Shown: positions 8,908 to 19,141, counted from the first letter of the stretch. The stretch is 64,000 nt of DNA from Nocardioides lianchengensis (GCF_900101465.1 NZ_FMZM01000009.1:201583-265582); one strand, 5' to 3'. Notes: a model not told the origin generated them from the letters alone. Numbers and translations: made by a program.

Positions 8908-9879
8908 CTAGGCGTCGTTGGCGCAGCGGAAGCCCAGGTTGCCCGACGTCGAGTCGGGGTACGACGACGACCGCGCGGCCACCCGGTAGCGGTGGCAGTA
9001 GGAGTCGTGGCACAGGTACGACCCGCCGCGCATCACCCGGGTCTCCCCCGCATCGGGCCCGGTCGGGTTGTCGGGACCGAACGCCGTCGCGGTGTCGACG
9101 GCGAACCAGTCCGCGCACCACTCCCACGCGTTCCCGCTCATCTGGAACAGGCCGTAGCCGTTCGGCGCGAACGCCTTGACCGGCGCGGTCGTCGCGTAGC
9201 CGTTCTCCGCGGTGTTCACGGTCGGGAAGGTGCCGGTGAAGATGTTGACCGGCCACCGCCCGCGCGGCCGCAGCTCGTCGCCCCAGGCGAACCGCGCCCG
9301 GTCCAGCCCGCCGCGGGCCGCCTTCTCCCACTCCGCCTCGGTCGGCAGCCGCTTGCCCGCCCACGCGCAGTAGGCCAGCGCGTCGTCGTACGAGACGTGC
9401 ACGACGGGGTGGTTCTGCCGCTTGGTCACGTCGGAGGCCCGGCCCTCGGGGTGCCGCCAGCTCGCCCCCGTCACCGCCAGCCACCACGGCGTCGCCTCGG
9501 GCCGGCCGACGACGTCCGACCCGTCGCCGTCGTACGCGAGGTGGAAGACGGCCGAGTAGCCCTCGCGCTCCGCCGTCGTTACGTGGCCGGTGGCCTTCAC
9601 GAACGCCGCGAACGCCTGGTTGGTCACCGCCGTCACGTCGATCCGGAACGCGTCGACCTGCACCACGCGCGCCGGCCCCTCGCCGTCGCCGGGGTAGGCC
9701 TCGTCGTGCGTGTCCCCCATCCAGAACTCCCCCGCCGGCACCAGCACCTGCCCCTTGGTGCTGGGCGTGCCGGTCGTCCTCGGGCGCTCCGCCGGCCCTC
9801 GCGTCGTGGTGGCGTAGGTGAGGTCCGGGAGCTGCGCCGCGGGGCTCGGGGCCGCGCAGCAGGACGGTGTCTCCTCCAT
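8908..9879 (-). CDS. formylglycine-generating enzyme (SUMF1/FGE)
   Basis: The 323-residue product begins at ATG 9879 (MEETPSCCAAPSP). It has the FGE-sulfatase fold: VPAGEFWMGD near the start, RLPTEAEWEKAARGG in the middle, GNAWEWCADWF, and RGGSYLCHDSYCHRYRVAARS near the end. Cys290 and Cys295 match the copper-binding cysteine pair of the Streptomyces enzyme (Cys272 and Cys277), so this is probably an active aerobic FGE and not a diverged EgtB or PvdO relative. It converts the sulfatase CxPxR cysteine to formylglycine before export. Stops of the two convergent genes are 12 bases apart. The N-terminal CC pair is unusual and of unknown meaning. Confidence 0.92.
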   Translation of the reverse strand: MEETPSCCAAPSPAAQLPDLTYATTTRGPAERPRTTGTPSTKGQVLVPAGEFWMGDTHDEAYPGDGEGPARVVQVDAFRIDVTAVTNQAFAAFVKATGHVTTAEREGYSAVFHLAYDGDGSDVVGRPEATPWWLAVTGASWRHPEGRASDVTKRQNHPVVHVSYDDALAYCAWAGKRLPTEAEWEKAARGGLDRARFAWGDELRPRGRWPVNIFTGTFPTVNTAENGYATTAPVKAFAPNGYGLFQMSGNAWEWCADWFAVDTATAFGPDNPTGPDAGETRVMRGGSYLCHDSYCHRYRVAARSSSYPDSTSGNLGFRCANDA

Positions 9880-9923
9880 CCCGCCACGGTGCCACACATC
9901 GTCCCGCGACATCCCAACCCATC

Positions 9924-10238
9924 GCTGGTTGAGGTGCGAAGGCCGCCAGGCCTGAGCCTCGAAACCCCGTGAGAAGACGTACGGCACCGAGCGTGCCCTC
10001 CGCTCGCCCGACGGGCTGCGGCCCGCGCCCCGCGCTGGTTGAGGTGCGAAGGCCGCCAGGCCTGAGCCTCGAAACCCCGTGAGAAGACGTACGGCACCGA
10101 GCGTGCCCTCCGCTCGCCCGACGGGCTGCCCGCGCCCCACGCAGGTTGAGGTGCGAAGGCCGCCAGGCCTGAGCCTCGAAACCCGGCGAGTCGACGTACG
10201 GCGCCGAGCGTCCCCTCGGATCGTCCGACGGGCTGCGG
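9924..10238. repeat. three tandem copies of a 107-110 bp unit of the dispersed repeat family
   Basis: Units start at 9924, 10034 and 10141 (periods 110 and 107). Each begins with a G(C/A)(T)GGTTGAGGTGCGA arm, then GCCTCGAAACC, then a GACGTACGG...GAGCG core and ends with GACGGGCTG. Units 1 and 2 are nearly identical; unit 3 has diverged in its second half. The same arm sequence occurs at 23158-23343 and 28180-28432, so these are local amplifications of a genome-wide element. They lie between the FGE gene and the 13E12-type gene. Open frames across them are not genes. Confidence 0.85.
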
Positions 10239-10270
10239 GTCAACGGCCGGGTGGCGGGGTGGGCCCTGGG

Positions 10271-10319
10271 TGATCGTGGAGTCTGGCACGCACCCGGTAC
10301 GTGCCAGACTCCACGATCA
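10271..10319. repeat. perfect 20-bp inverted repeat with 9-base loop
   Basis: Left arm 10271-10290 and right arm 10300-10319 (beginning CGTGCCAGACTCC) pair without a mismatch around a CACCCGGTA loop. There is no T-run on either side, so it is not a standard terminator. It sits 121 bases ahead of the broken DUF222 gene. It could be a mobile-element end, an operator or a structured leader. Confidence 0.8.
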
Positions 10320-10440
10320 TGGGCGTCTCCACCTGCCTGTGGACGGGGTCGGATATCTGTGATCGGACCGTGACCCGGGAGGCCCGTCACTCACAGGCCG
10401 AGCGCCCCGAATTGTCGGTGGTCACCGCTTGGGTGGACGT

Positions 10441-11703
10441 ATGTCAGCCAGCCGCCACGCGCCCCCGCACCCGGTCCCCGGGCTGCTGGCACGCACCGGC
10501 GACAACGTCGCCGCTCTCCGCGACGCCTGGCTGGTCAACCTCTCCGCCGACGAGACCGGACGCGCGCTCATCGAGGCCGACCGGCTCCAGTCCCAGCTCA
10601 CCGAGCTGCAGGCTCGGCTGGCTGCGCACGCCGATGCCGTCGACACCGTCTGACCGTCCGGAGCGACCTCGACGGCGAACTGGCTGGCGGTCGCCACCCG
10701 GCAGACCCGGACGTCGACCCATCGGCTGATGCGGCTCGCCGACGCGCTCGACCGCGAGCTGTACGAGCCGGTCCGCCACGCCCTCGCCGAGGGCGCCGTG
10801 AACCCCGAACAGGCACTGGTGATCACCGACGCCGTCGACGCGCTGCCCGCCGAGGTGACCGACCACGTTCGGGAGAAGGCCATCGGGATCCTCCTCGACG
10901 ACGCGCGCCACCATGACGCGAAGGACCTGCGGCGGATCGGCAAACGGATCCTCGACGTCGTCGCCCCCGAGATCGGCGAGGCCCACGAAGCCAAGCTCCT
11001 CGCCGCCGAGGAGCACCGCGCACTCGCGTCCGCGCGGGTGACGATGTCCGACGACGGGCACGGCACCACCTACGGACGGTTCCAGGTCCCCACCGCTACC
11101 GGTGACACCCTCCGCAAGATGCTCACCGCCATCGCCGCCCCCAAGCGCCACACCGGCGCCGACCATGGCGACGATCATGGCAAGGTCCGCCGGCCGGGGC
11201 CGGAGCGGATGGGCCGGGCGTTCGTCGAGCTCCTCGACCGGGTCCCCGCCGACACGCTGCCCAAGGCCGGCGGCGTCAACGCCACCGTCGTCGTGACGAT
11301 CGTGCTGGAGGACCTGAGGCGAGAGAGCGCGGTCGGGACCCTCGACACTGGCCACCGCCTCTCCGCCCACGCCATCCGGCGATTGGCCTGCGAGGCCGGC
11401 ATCATCCCCGCCGTCCTCGACGGTGACGGCCAGGTCCTCGACCTCGGCCGCACGAGGCGGTTCCACAACCGGGCCCAACGCACCGCGATGGCCGTCCGCG
11501 ACCGGGGCTGCACCACCGAGGGGTGCGACGTCCCACCCTGGCTGTGCCACGCCCACCACGACGACCCCTGGTCGCAGGGCGGCAGCACCGACGTCACGAC
11601 CGGACGCCTGCTCTGCCCACGACATCACCAGCACGCCCACGACCCGACGTACGAGATCCGGCACCTGCCCGGCGGCAAGGTCGCCTTCCACCGGAGGACG
11701 TAG
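10441..11703 (+). pseudogene. DUF222/HNH endonuclease-domain protein (13E12 repeat family), interrupted by one in-frame TGA
   Basis: Translation from ATG 10441 runs about 70 codons to a TGA at 10651-10653. The same frame continues afterwards with typical family sequence (ATSTANWLAVATRQ, then HRLMRLADALDRE) to 11703, so there is one nonsense change and no frameshift. The encoded protein would be about 420 residues: DUF222 helical region first, then an HNH zinc-binding domain with RDRGCTTEGC, CHAHHDDPW and LCPRHHQHAHD. CGA to TGA is a one-base change and could explain it. A shorter product could start at ATG 10729. Family members occur in many near-identical copies in actinobacteria; their role is unclear. 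The AlkB-like gene begins two bases after its stop. Confidence 0.85.
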
Positions 11704-11705
11704 CC

Positions 11706-12326
11706 ATGCCCAGTGAGCACCAGCCCAGCCTCTTCGCCTCCGACGAGCCGAGCGTCGACGCGGCGTTCACGACTGCGCGCCGGATCGTCCTCGACGAGCA
11801 CTCGTGGGTCGAGGTCGTGCCCGGCTGGCTGAGCGGCGCGGACGCGCTGTTCGACGACCTGATGACCACGGCCGGATGGGAGCAGCGCGACCGGTGGATG
11901 TACACCCGCCGAGTGGTCGAGCCGCGCCTGACCGCGCAGTACCCGCGCCTCGCCGATGCCCCGCACCCGCTCCTCCACACCGCGGCGCAGGCACTCTCGG
12001 CGCACTACGGCGTGACGTACGACGGCCTCTGGATCAACCTCTACCGTGACCATCGCGACAGCACCGGGTGGCACGGCGACGGGGCGTCGACCCGCCGGCG
12101 CGAGTGCGTCGTACCCGTGCTCACGCTCGGGGCGCAGCGGCGCTTCCTGCTCCGGCCGGTCGGCGGCGGCCCTAGCACCGACCTCCGCCCGGTCGCCGGG
12201 GACCTCGTGGTCATGGGCGGCCGCTGCCAGACCGACTGGCGGCACTGCGTGCCGAAGCAGACGACGCCCTCCGGCCCGCGGATCAGCGTGAACTTCAGCG
12301 CGAGCGAGCAGGCGGTGCCCGACTGA
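11706..12326 (+). CDS. AlkB-like 2-oxoglutarate/Fe(II) dioxygenase
   Basis: The 206-residue product shows the AlkB iron facial triad: His and Asp in WHGDG, the distal His in DWRHCVPK, and the 2-oxoglutarate-binding Arg in PRISVNF. The NLYRDHRDSTGWHGD stretch is the usual substrate-lid region. AlkB proteins oxidatively remove alkyl groups from damaged bases in DNA or RNA. The start lies two bases after the stop of the broken 13E12-type gene, so expression may once have depended on it. It converges on nadE with a 10-base gap. Confidence 0.88.
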   Translation: MPSEHQPSLFASDEPSVDAAFTTARRIVLDEHSWVEVVPGWLSGADALFDDLMTTAGWEQRDRWMYTRRVVEPRLTAQYPRLADAPHPLLHTAAQALSAHYGVTYDGLWINLYRDHRDSTGWHGDGASTRRRECVVPVLTLGAQRRFLLRPVGGGPSTDLRPVAGDLVVMGGRCQTDWRHCVPKQTTPSGPRISVNFSASEQAVPD

Positions 12327-12336
12327 AGGCGCCACG

Positions 12337-14364
12337 CTAGGAGGCTGGCACCCGATCCAGGTCGGCCAGCCAGGCGGCGGGTGAGGCGTCCGACGGCATC
12401 CGCCAGTCGCCCCGCGGCGACATGGTCCCGCCCGCGGAGACCTTCGGGCCGTTGGGGAGCGCCGAGCGCTTGAACTGCGAGGCGAAGAACCGGCGGATGA
12501 AGACGTCCATCCACCGCCGGATCTCGGCCAGGTCGTAGTCGATCCGACGGTGGTCCGGGAAGTTCGGCGGCCACCCACCGGTGGCGGCGTCGTGCCAGGC
12601 GTGCCAGGCCAGGAAGGCGATCTTCGAGGGGCGGTAGCCGTAGCGGACGACGTGGAAGAGGGTGAAGTCCTGCAGCGAGTACGGGCCGACCGAGGACTCT
12701 GTCGACTGCGGCACCCCGCCGGCGGCGGTGGGGATCAGCTCGGGCGTGATCTCCTGCTCGACGATCTTCTCCAGCACCTCGTCGGTCTCCGGACCGAACT
12801 GGTTCGTGCTCACGGCCCAGCGGATCAGGTGCTGGATGAGGGTCTTCGGGACCCCGGCGTTGACGTTGTAGTGCGACATCTGGTCGCCGACGCCGTACGT
12901 GCACCAGCCCAGCGCCAGCTCGGACAGGTCGCCGGTGCCGAGGACGATGCCGCCGCGGTGGTTGGCGAGCCGGAAGAGGTAGTCGGTGCGCAGGCCGGCC
13001 TGGACGTTCTCGAAGGTGATGTCGTAGACCTCCTCGCCGCCGGAGTAGGGGTGGCCGAGATCGGCGAGCATCTGCTCGGCCGCCGGGCGGATGTCGAGCT
13101 CCTCCATGGTGATGCCGAGCGAGCGGGCCAGCGCCCAGGCGTACCCCTTGGTCGTCTCGCCGGTCGCGAAGCCCGGCAGCGTGAAGCCGTGGATGTCGGT
13201 GCGCGGGCGTCCGAGGCGGTCCATCGCCTTGGCCGCCACGATCAGCGCGTGCGTCGAGTCGAGGCCGCCGCTGATGCCGATGACGATCTTGGGCTGGCCG
13301 ATGGAGTTGAGCCGCTGCTCCAGCCCGGACACCTGGATGTTGTAGGCCTCGTAGCAGTCCTGGGCGAGGCGCTCGGCGTCGTCGGGCACGAACGGGAACC
13401 GGTCGACCTGGCGGCGTAGGCCGATGTCGCCGGTCGGCGGCGACAGCTCGAACTCGACCGTGCGGAAGTCCGGGGAGATCGTGCGGCGGTTGTCGTCGAA
13501 GGTGCCCGTGCGCAGCCGCTCCTGGCGGGTGCGGTCGAGGTCGACGTCCACGACCGTACGACGCGGGCCCTCCGGGAACCGGTCACTCTCCCCCAGGAGC
13601 TCGCCGTGCTCGTAGACCATCGTCTGGCCGTCCCACGACAGGTCGGTGGTCGACTCGCCCTGGCCCGCGGCGGCGTACACGTAGGTCGCCAGGCAGCGCG
13701 AGGACGCCGACCGCACCAGCAGCTGGCGGTCCTCGGCCCGGCCGACGGTGATCGGGCTGCCGGACAGGTTGGCCAGCACGGTCGCGCCCGCGAGCGCCGC
13801 CTCCGCGCTCGGCGGCACCGGCACCCACATGTCCTCGCAGACCTCGACGTGCAGCACCAGCCCGGTGACGTCGGTCGCGGCGAACAGCAGGTCGGGTCCG
13901 ATCGGCACCTCCTGCCCCGCGAGCACCACCGTGCCCGACACGTCGTCGCCGGGGGCGAACCAGCGCCGCTCGTAGAACTCCCGGTAGGTCGGCAGGTACG
14001 ACTTCACGGCCACGCCGAGCACGCGACCGCGGTGGACGACGACCGCAGCGTTGAGCACCCGGTTGCCGTGCAACAGAGGCGCGCCGACCACCAGCACCGA
14101 GGTCAGGTCGGTCGACTCCTCGACCAGCTCGGCCAGCGCGACCTGCACGGCGTCCAGCAGCGGGTCCTGCAGGAACAGGTCGTCGACGGCGTACCCGCTC
14201 AGGCACAGCTCCGGGAACACCGCCACCGCCACGCCCTCGTCGTGGCAGGCCCGTGCCTGCTCGACGACGGTGCGCACGTTCGTCGCCGGGTCGGCCACCG
14301 CGATCGGGATCGTGCAGGCCGCGACCCGGGCGTACCCGTGGGCGTAGGCGGAGAAGAAGTCCAC
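12337..14364 (-). CDS. nadE: glutamine-dependent NAD+ synthetase
   Basis: The product is 675 residues if read from GTG 14364. With that start the amidase triad falls at Glu52 (FPELCLSGY), Lys121 ([13 protein letters not shown]) and Cys176 (EVCEDMW), the same numbers as in the M. tuberculosis enzyme, which supports the start choice. The C-terminal synthetase domain has the ATP pyrophosphatase loop [13 protein letters not shown]. The enzyme makes NAD+ from deamido-NAD, ATP and glutamine-derived ammonia that passes through an internal channel. Length matches the roughly 680-residue actinobacterial form. Confidence 0.95.
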   Translation of the reverse strand: MDFFSAYAHGYARVAACTIPIAVADPATNVRTVVEQARACHDEGVAVAVFPELCLSGYAVDDLFLQDPLLDAVQVALAELVEESTDLTSVLVVGAPLLHGNRVLNAAVVVHRGRVLGVAVKSYLPTYREFYERRWFAPGDDVSGTVVLAGQEVPIGPDLLFAATDVTGLVLHVEVCEDMWVPVPPSAEAALAGATVLANLSGSPITVGRAEDRQLLVRSASSRCLATYVYAAAGQGESTTDLSWDGQTMVYEHGELLGESDRFPEGPRRTVVDVDLDRTRQERLRTGTFDDNRRTISPDFRTVEFELSPPTGDIGLRRQVDRFPFVPDDAERLAQDCYEAYNIQVSGLEQRLNSIGQPKIVIGISGGLDSTHALIVAAKAMDRLGRPRTDIHGFTLPGFATGETTKGYAWALARSLGITMEELDIRPAAEQMLADLGHPYSGGEEVYDITFENVQAGLRTDYLFRLANHRGGIVLGTGDLSELALGWCTYGVGDQMSHYNVNAGVPKTLIQHLIRWAVSTNQFGPETDEVLEKIVEQEITPELIPTAAGGVPQSTESSVGPYSLQDFTLFHVVRYGYRPSKIAFLAWHAWHDAATGGWPPNFPDHRRIDYDLAEIRRWMDVFIRRFFASQFKRSALPNGPKVSAGGTMSPRGDWRMPSDASPAAWLADLDRVPAS

Positions 14365-14410
14365 GACGGGCAGTTTCGCAGAACGGCTGCCGGATCGGTG
14401 CACAGCAGGG

Positions 14411-15535
14411 TCAGCGAGCGAGGTCGGTGGCCACGTCCAGGCTCGCGAAGCCGTCCCGAGGCAGGTCCACGTCCATGACCCGCGCGAAAGTCCCCTCCAG
14501 GGGGCGCCAGGCCACCAGTCCTGGACCCCACTGCAGCAGCACGGTCTCCGGGTCGAGCCACTCGCCGTCACGGAAGGCACGGCGGTTTCGAGCGTTCAGG
14601 TGCAGGTGGGCGAGCAGCTCTGGGGTCGAGACCCCGACGACCACCAGATCAAGGGTCCGGTACGGCGACCTCTGCAGGGTCAGCAAGCCACGCCCACCCG
14701 CCACCTCCACTCCGACCAGCTGCTGCTCGCTCTGCGACCGCCGAAGCTCCGGCAGCTCCACCGCACCATGCGACACCTGCGTCCCGTCGAGCCACTCGAT
14801 CGACTCCCATCGCCCGTCGTCGGTGGCCCGCCCCGACCACCACCGCCCGTCATCGGCTGCGGACGCCTCCCCGGAACGGAAGGAGAGTGTCGAGCGACGT
14901 CCGCTCAGGTCGAGCAGCTCGGTCCGGGGCCGATCTCCGAGGGCCACGACCAGGGACCTGCTGTCGTCCCGCCACTGGACCTCCGAGACCCATCGGCGAG
15001 CGCCGACGATCTCGCCCCGCCCCGTCCCGAGGTCGAGCAGGACGACCCCCGCACGCGACCGGCCGGCCCACCAACGCCCGTCGGGCGACAGGCTCCCGGC
15101 GCCGTACGTGTCGTGCCCCGGCCATATGGCGTCGTCGAGGCCGAGCTCGTCCATCGGCAGCACTCTCCACCGCCCATCGATCCCGTGCAGGAGCAGCGTC
15201 TCGCTGGCCCACCCGTCGACAGGCTCCGGCACGCGCTCGGCAGGGTGGTAGACGACCGTCGCGCGACCCGGCGGATCGTCGGCGAGTCGCGTGAGCCCGC
15301 TGATCGACGCCGGCACCCGACGCGGGAGCCGCGAGTCGAGCCACGGCCACGTCTGTACCTCATCGGGCGGCTCCTGGACTGCGACCACGACCCGCCGCTC
15401 GGGTCGCACCGGTCCAGGCCCCGGGTCCGGCGTACCCGAGCATGCGACGAGCAGCGCCACGAGGACCAGGCGTGCGCCGAGAAGGCGACGTCGTCGTCCG
15501 ACGTTCGCCCTCCTGGTCAGCTCGCACTCGTCCAT
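14411..15535 (-). CDS. lipoprotein with a predicted beta-propeller domain, unknown function
   Basis: Starting at ATG 15535 the product has 374 residues. The N-terminus is basic (TRRANVGRRRR), then LLGARLVLVALLVACSG, where LVAC is a lipobox, so the protein is probably acylated and held outside the membrane. The body is rich in Trp-containing repeats (DGRWRVLPMD, DGRWWAGRS, DGRWWSGRA, DGRWESIEW), which suggests a WD40-like propeller. No catalytic motif is seen. It lies 46 bases before nadE in the same direction and could share its transcript. Confidence 0.75.
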   Translation of the reverse strand: MDECELTRRANVGRRRRLLGARLVLVALLVACSGTPDPGPGPVRPERRVVVAVQEPPDEVQTWPWLDSRLPRRVPASISGLTRLADDPPGRATVVYHPAERVPEPVDGWASETLLLHGIDGRWRVLPMDELGLDDAIWPGHDTYGAGSLSPDGRWWAGRSRAGVVLLDLGTGRGEIVGARRWVSEVQWRDDSRSLVVALGDRPRTELLDLSGRRSTLSFRSGEASAADDGRWWSGRATDDGRWESIEWLDGTQVSHGAVELPELRRSQSEQQLVGVEVAGGRGLLTLQRSPYRTLDLVVVGVSTPELLAHLHLNARNRRAFRDGEWLDPETVLLQWGPGLVAWRPLEGTFARVMDVDLPRDGFASLDVATDLAR

Positions 15536-15627
15536 CGGACCTCCTCCGTCTCCGATCACCGTCGCACGGGGGGCCGACGGTTGGGGCGGGTTCGATGAGT
15601 TCCGTGACGGCCGGGAGTCTGACCCGC

Positions 15628-16116
15628 ATGACCCTCACGACATCGATCAGCCCCTGCCTCTGGTTCGACGACCAGCTGGAGCAGGCGGCGGAGTTCTACA
15701 CGAAGATCTTCCCGCGGTCCTCGATCGGCCACCTGGCGCGGTACGGCGACGCCGGGCCCGGCCAGCCGGGGACGGTGATGGCCGGCGAGTTCACGATCGA
15801 CGGCATGACGTTCCGGGGCATCAACGGCGGTCCGATGTACGCCGAGTTCACGGAGGCGATCTCGTTCAGCATCGCGTGCAGCGACCAGACGGAGGTCGAC
15901 TACTACTGGGACTCGCTCGTCGACGGCGGCGAGGAGTCGATGTGCGGGTGGCTGAAGGACCGCTTCGGGCTGTCCTGGCAGATCGTGCCGAACCGGCTCT
16001 ACGAGCTGCTCGGCGACCCCGACCCGGCACGGGCCAACGCCGCCCAGGGCGCGATGCTGCAGATGCGCAAGATCGTGGTCGCCGACCTGGAGGCGGCCGC
16101 CGACGCCGTGGACTGA
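15628..16116 (+). CDS. VOC-family (PhnB/glyoxalase-like) protein
   Basis: The 162-residue product matches the PhnB-like 3-dimethylubiquinone-9 3-methyltransferase fold family: SPCLWFDDQLEQAAEFYTKIFP at the start, the EFTIDGMTFRGINGGP strand, DYYWDSLVDGG(E) and CGWLKDRFGLSWQIVP. These are mostly small dimeric proteins of unknown substrate. An ATG 33 bases further upstream is possible. The ABM protein starts 10 bases downstream, probably in one transcript. Confidence 0.85.
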   Translation: MTLTTSISPCLWFDDQLEQAAEFYTKIFPRSSIGHLARYGDAGPGQPGTVMAGEFTIDGMTFRGINGGPMYAEFTEAISFSIACSDQTEVDYYWDSLVDGGEESMCGWLKDRFGLSWQIVPNRLYELLGDPDPARANAAQGAMLQMRKIVVADLEAAADAVD

Positions 16117-16126
16117 GAATGAGCGC

Positions 16127-16456
16127 ATGAGCATCGCCAGCACGCCGGAGCCGCCGTACACCGCCGTGGTCTTCACGAGCCTGCGCACCGAGGGTGACCA
16201 GGGGTATGCGCGGATGGCGGAGCGGATGGACCTGCTGGCCCAGGAGCAGCCCGGCTACCTCGGGATCGAGGCGGCCCGGGACGCGGGCGGGCTCGGGATC
16301 ACGGTGTCGTACTGGGTCGACGACGCCGCGGCTGCGGCGTGGAAGCAGGTCGCCGAGCACCTCGTCGCGCAGGAGCGCGGGCGCGACGTCTGGTACGCCG
16401 ACTACCGCGTGCGCGTGGCCACCGTCACACGGGCCTACGGGCCCACCCGGAGCTAG
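16127..16456 (+). CDS. antibiotic biosynthesis monooxygenase (ABM) domain protein
   Basis: The 109-residue product is a single ferredoxin-like ABM domain: YTAVVFTSLRTEGDQGYARMAERMDLLAQEQPGYLGIEAARD, followed by GITVSYWVDDAAAAAWKQVAEHL and DVWYADYRVRVA. Such proteins are small dimeric oxygenases or stress proteins. It follows the VOC gene by 10 bases. The exact substrate is unknown. Confidence 0.82.
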   Translation: MSIASTPEPPYTAVVFTSLRTEGDQGYARMAERMDLLAQEQPGYLGIEAARDAGGLGITVSYWVDDAAAAAWKQVAEHLVAQERGRDVWYADYRVRVATVTRAYGPTRS

Positions 16457-16495
16457 CCTGGAGACAGTCCGTGGACTCCGTCAGGGAGCTGCGAG

Positions 16496-17368
16496 ATGTC
16501 TGAGGAATGGAGCTCGACGATGAGCGAAGAGACGGCGCCGTACGGCACCGGGCCGGGCCAGGCGAGCAAGCCGGTCAAGCGGGTCCGCACCCATCACCTC
16601 CGGGAGATGAAGGAGCGCGGCGAGAAGTTCACGATGCTGACCGCCTACGAGCAGTACGCGGCGGAGATCTTCGACGAGGCCGGCATCGAGCTGCTGCTCG
16701 TGGGCGACAGCGCGTCCAACAACGTCTACGGCAACGAGACGTCGTTGCCGGTGACGGTCGACGAGCTGATCCCGCTCGTGCGGGCCGTGACCCGCTCGGC
16801 GAAGCGGTCCCTGGTCGTCGCCGACCTGCCGTTCGGGTCCTACCAGGCGTCCCCGGAGCAGGCCTACCTCACCGCGGTGCGGTTCATGAAGGAGGCGAAC
16901 GCCCACTCGGTGAAGCTCGAGGGCGGGCTGCCGATGGTCCCTCAGGTCCGCAAGCTGGTCGAGGGCGGCATCCCGGTGATCGCCCACATCGGCTTCACGC
17001 CCCAGAGCGAGCACACCCTTGGCGGCTACCGGGTCCAGGGCCGCGGTGACGCCGCGAAGCTGCTGCTCGAGGAGGCTCGCGCGATGCAGGAGGCCGGTGC
17101 CTTCGCCGTCCTGATGGAGATGGTCCCGGGCGACGTCGCCGCCGACGTCACCGCCGCCCTCGACATCCCGACGATCGGCATCGGCGCCGGCAACCGCTGC
17201 GACGGCCAGGTGCTGGTCTGGCAGGACGCCTTCGGCCTGCGCGGCGGCCGGATGGCCCGCTTCGTCAAGCAGTACGCCGACCTCCGCACCGTGCTGCGTG
17301 ACGCGGCGTCGGCGTACGCGGCGGACGTGAAGGCCGGCACCTTCCCGGCCGACGAGCACACCTTCTGA
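16496..17368 (+). CDS. panB: 3-methyl-2-oxobutanoate hydroxymethyltransferase
   Basis: The 290-residue product carries PanB hallmarks: MLTAYEQYAAEIFDEAGIELLLVGDS (Mg2+ ligand Asp), VADLPFGSYQ, VKLEGG, IPVIAHIGFTPQ and MEMVP with the catalytic Glu, then GIGAGNRCDGQVLVWQD. It transfers a hydroxymethyl group from methylene-tetrahydrofolate to ketoisovalerate, the first step of pantothenate and CoA synthesis. The first 25 residues are an extra flexible tail; a start at the second ATG (16520, MSEETAPYG) is possible. Other pan genes are not nearby. Confidence 0.95.
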   Translation: MSEEWSSTMSEETAPYGTGPGQASKPVKRVRTHHLREMKERGEKFTMLTAYEQYAAEIFDEAGIELLLVGDSASNNVYGNETSLPVTVDELIPLVRAVTRSAKRSLVVADLPFGSYQASPEQAYLTAVRFMKEANAHSVKLEGGLPMVPQVRKLVEGGIPVIAHIGFTPQSEHTLGGYRVQGRGDAAKLLLEEARAMQEAGAFAVLMEMVPGDVAADVTAALDIPTIGIGAGNRCDGQVLVWQDAFGLRGGRMARFVKQYADLRTVLRDAASAYAADVKAGTFPADEHTF

Positions 17369-17383
17369 ACGCAGGGGGCGACG

Positions 17384-17417
17384 CGTCCCGGGCCTGACAT
17401 TTGTCATGCCCGGGACG
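17384..17417. promoter_or_regulatory. nested palindrome: terminator-like stem enclosing a TGACA-TT-TGTCA operator
   Basis: Outer arms CGTCCCGGGC (17384-17393) and GCCCGGGACG (17408-17417) are perfect. Inside them lies TGACATTTGTCA (17395-17406), itself a perfect inverted repeat. It falls 16 bases after the panB stop and 49 bases before the ABC transporter ATG. It may terminate panB transcription, or serve as the binding site for the NarL-type regulator of this transporter operon; the inner element favours the latter. Confidence 0.6.
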
Positions 17418-17465
17418 TGATGCACGGCCGAGGGCCCCGGGTCCGGCGACGGCCACGCTGGAGGC

Positions 17466-18364
<899 letters not shown>

Positions 18365-18368
<4 letters not shown>

Positions 18369-19141
18369 CCACCTTCGACCCGACCACCCGCAGCACGCCG
18401 CGCCTCGGCGGGCTCAGCCCCGTCGTCCTGCGGATCGAGCTGCGCCGGATGCTGCGCAACCGCCGTACGGTCGTCTTCGCGATGCTCTTCCCCGCCGCCC
18501 TCTTCCTGTCCTTCGGCGGCCAGTCCGACTGGGCCGACCGGGTCGGCCACGGCAACGTCGCGGCCTACGTCATGGTCTCCATGGGCCTGTACGGCGCCGC
18601 GCTCACCGCCGCCTCCGCCGGCACCGCGGTGGCCACCGAGCGGGCGCTGGGCTGGTCGCGCCAGCTCCGGCTGACCCCGCTGAACCCGGGCGTCTACGTC
18701 GCGACCAAGGCCCTGCTCGCGCTGGTCCTCGGGGCGGTCGCCATCGGGGTGGTCAACGTCGTCGGACTCCTCCAGGGCAAGCCCGACATGCCGCTCGACG
18801 TCTGGGTCGAGTGCGCGCTGCTGACCCTGCTCTGCACCCTGGTCTTCGCCGCGCTCGGCGTGTTCGTCGGGTTCCTGGTCCCCGGCGAGAACGCCATGCA
18901 GGTGCTCGGCCCCGGCCTGGCCATCCTGTCCTTCCTCGGCAACGTGTTCATCCCGATGGACGAGGGCTCGACGATCTACCGGGTGGCCGAGTGGACGCCG
19001 ATGTTCGGGGTCGCCGAGATCAGCCGCGCGCCGCTGACCGGCGACCTGTCCTGGCCGGCCGTGCTCAACGCGGTCGTCTGGCTCGCCGTGTTCGTCGCCG
19101 GTGCCGCGTGGCGGATGAGCCGGGACACGGCCCGGGTGTGA
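18365..19141 (+). CDS. ABC-2 type exporter, membrane subunit
   Basis: The 258-residue product begins with a cytoplasmic LRIELRRMLRNRRTVVFAMLFPAALFLSF motif typical of ABC-2 permeases and shows six hydrophobic segments, the last at about 228-245. A long intracellular loop carries ATERALGWSRQLRLTPLNP, the usual coupling region. It forms a half-transporter dimer with the preceding ATPase. Substrate unknown; lipid or peptide antibiotics are typical for the family. Confidence 0.92.

Noticed and set aside
9924..10238. CRISPR array
   Set aside because: Period is 107-110 bases with whole-unit repetition, not short repeats with unique spacers, and no cas genes are near.
10429..10653. Independent small gene at the start of the 13E12-type gene
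   Set aside because: The frame continues past the TGA with family-like sequence, so it is one broken gene.
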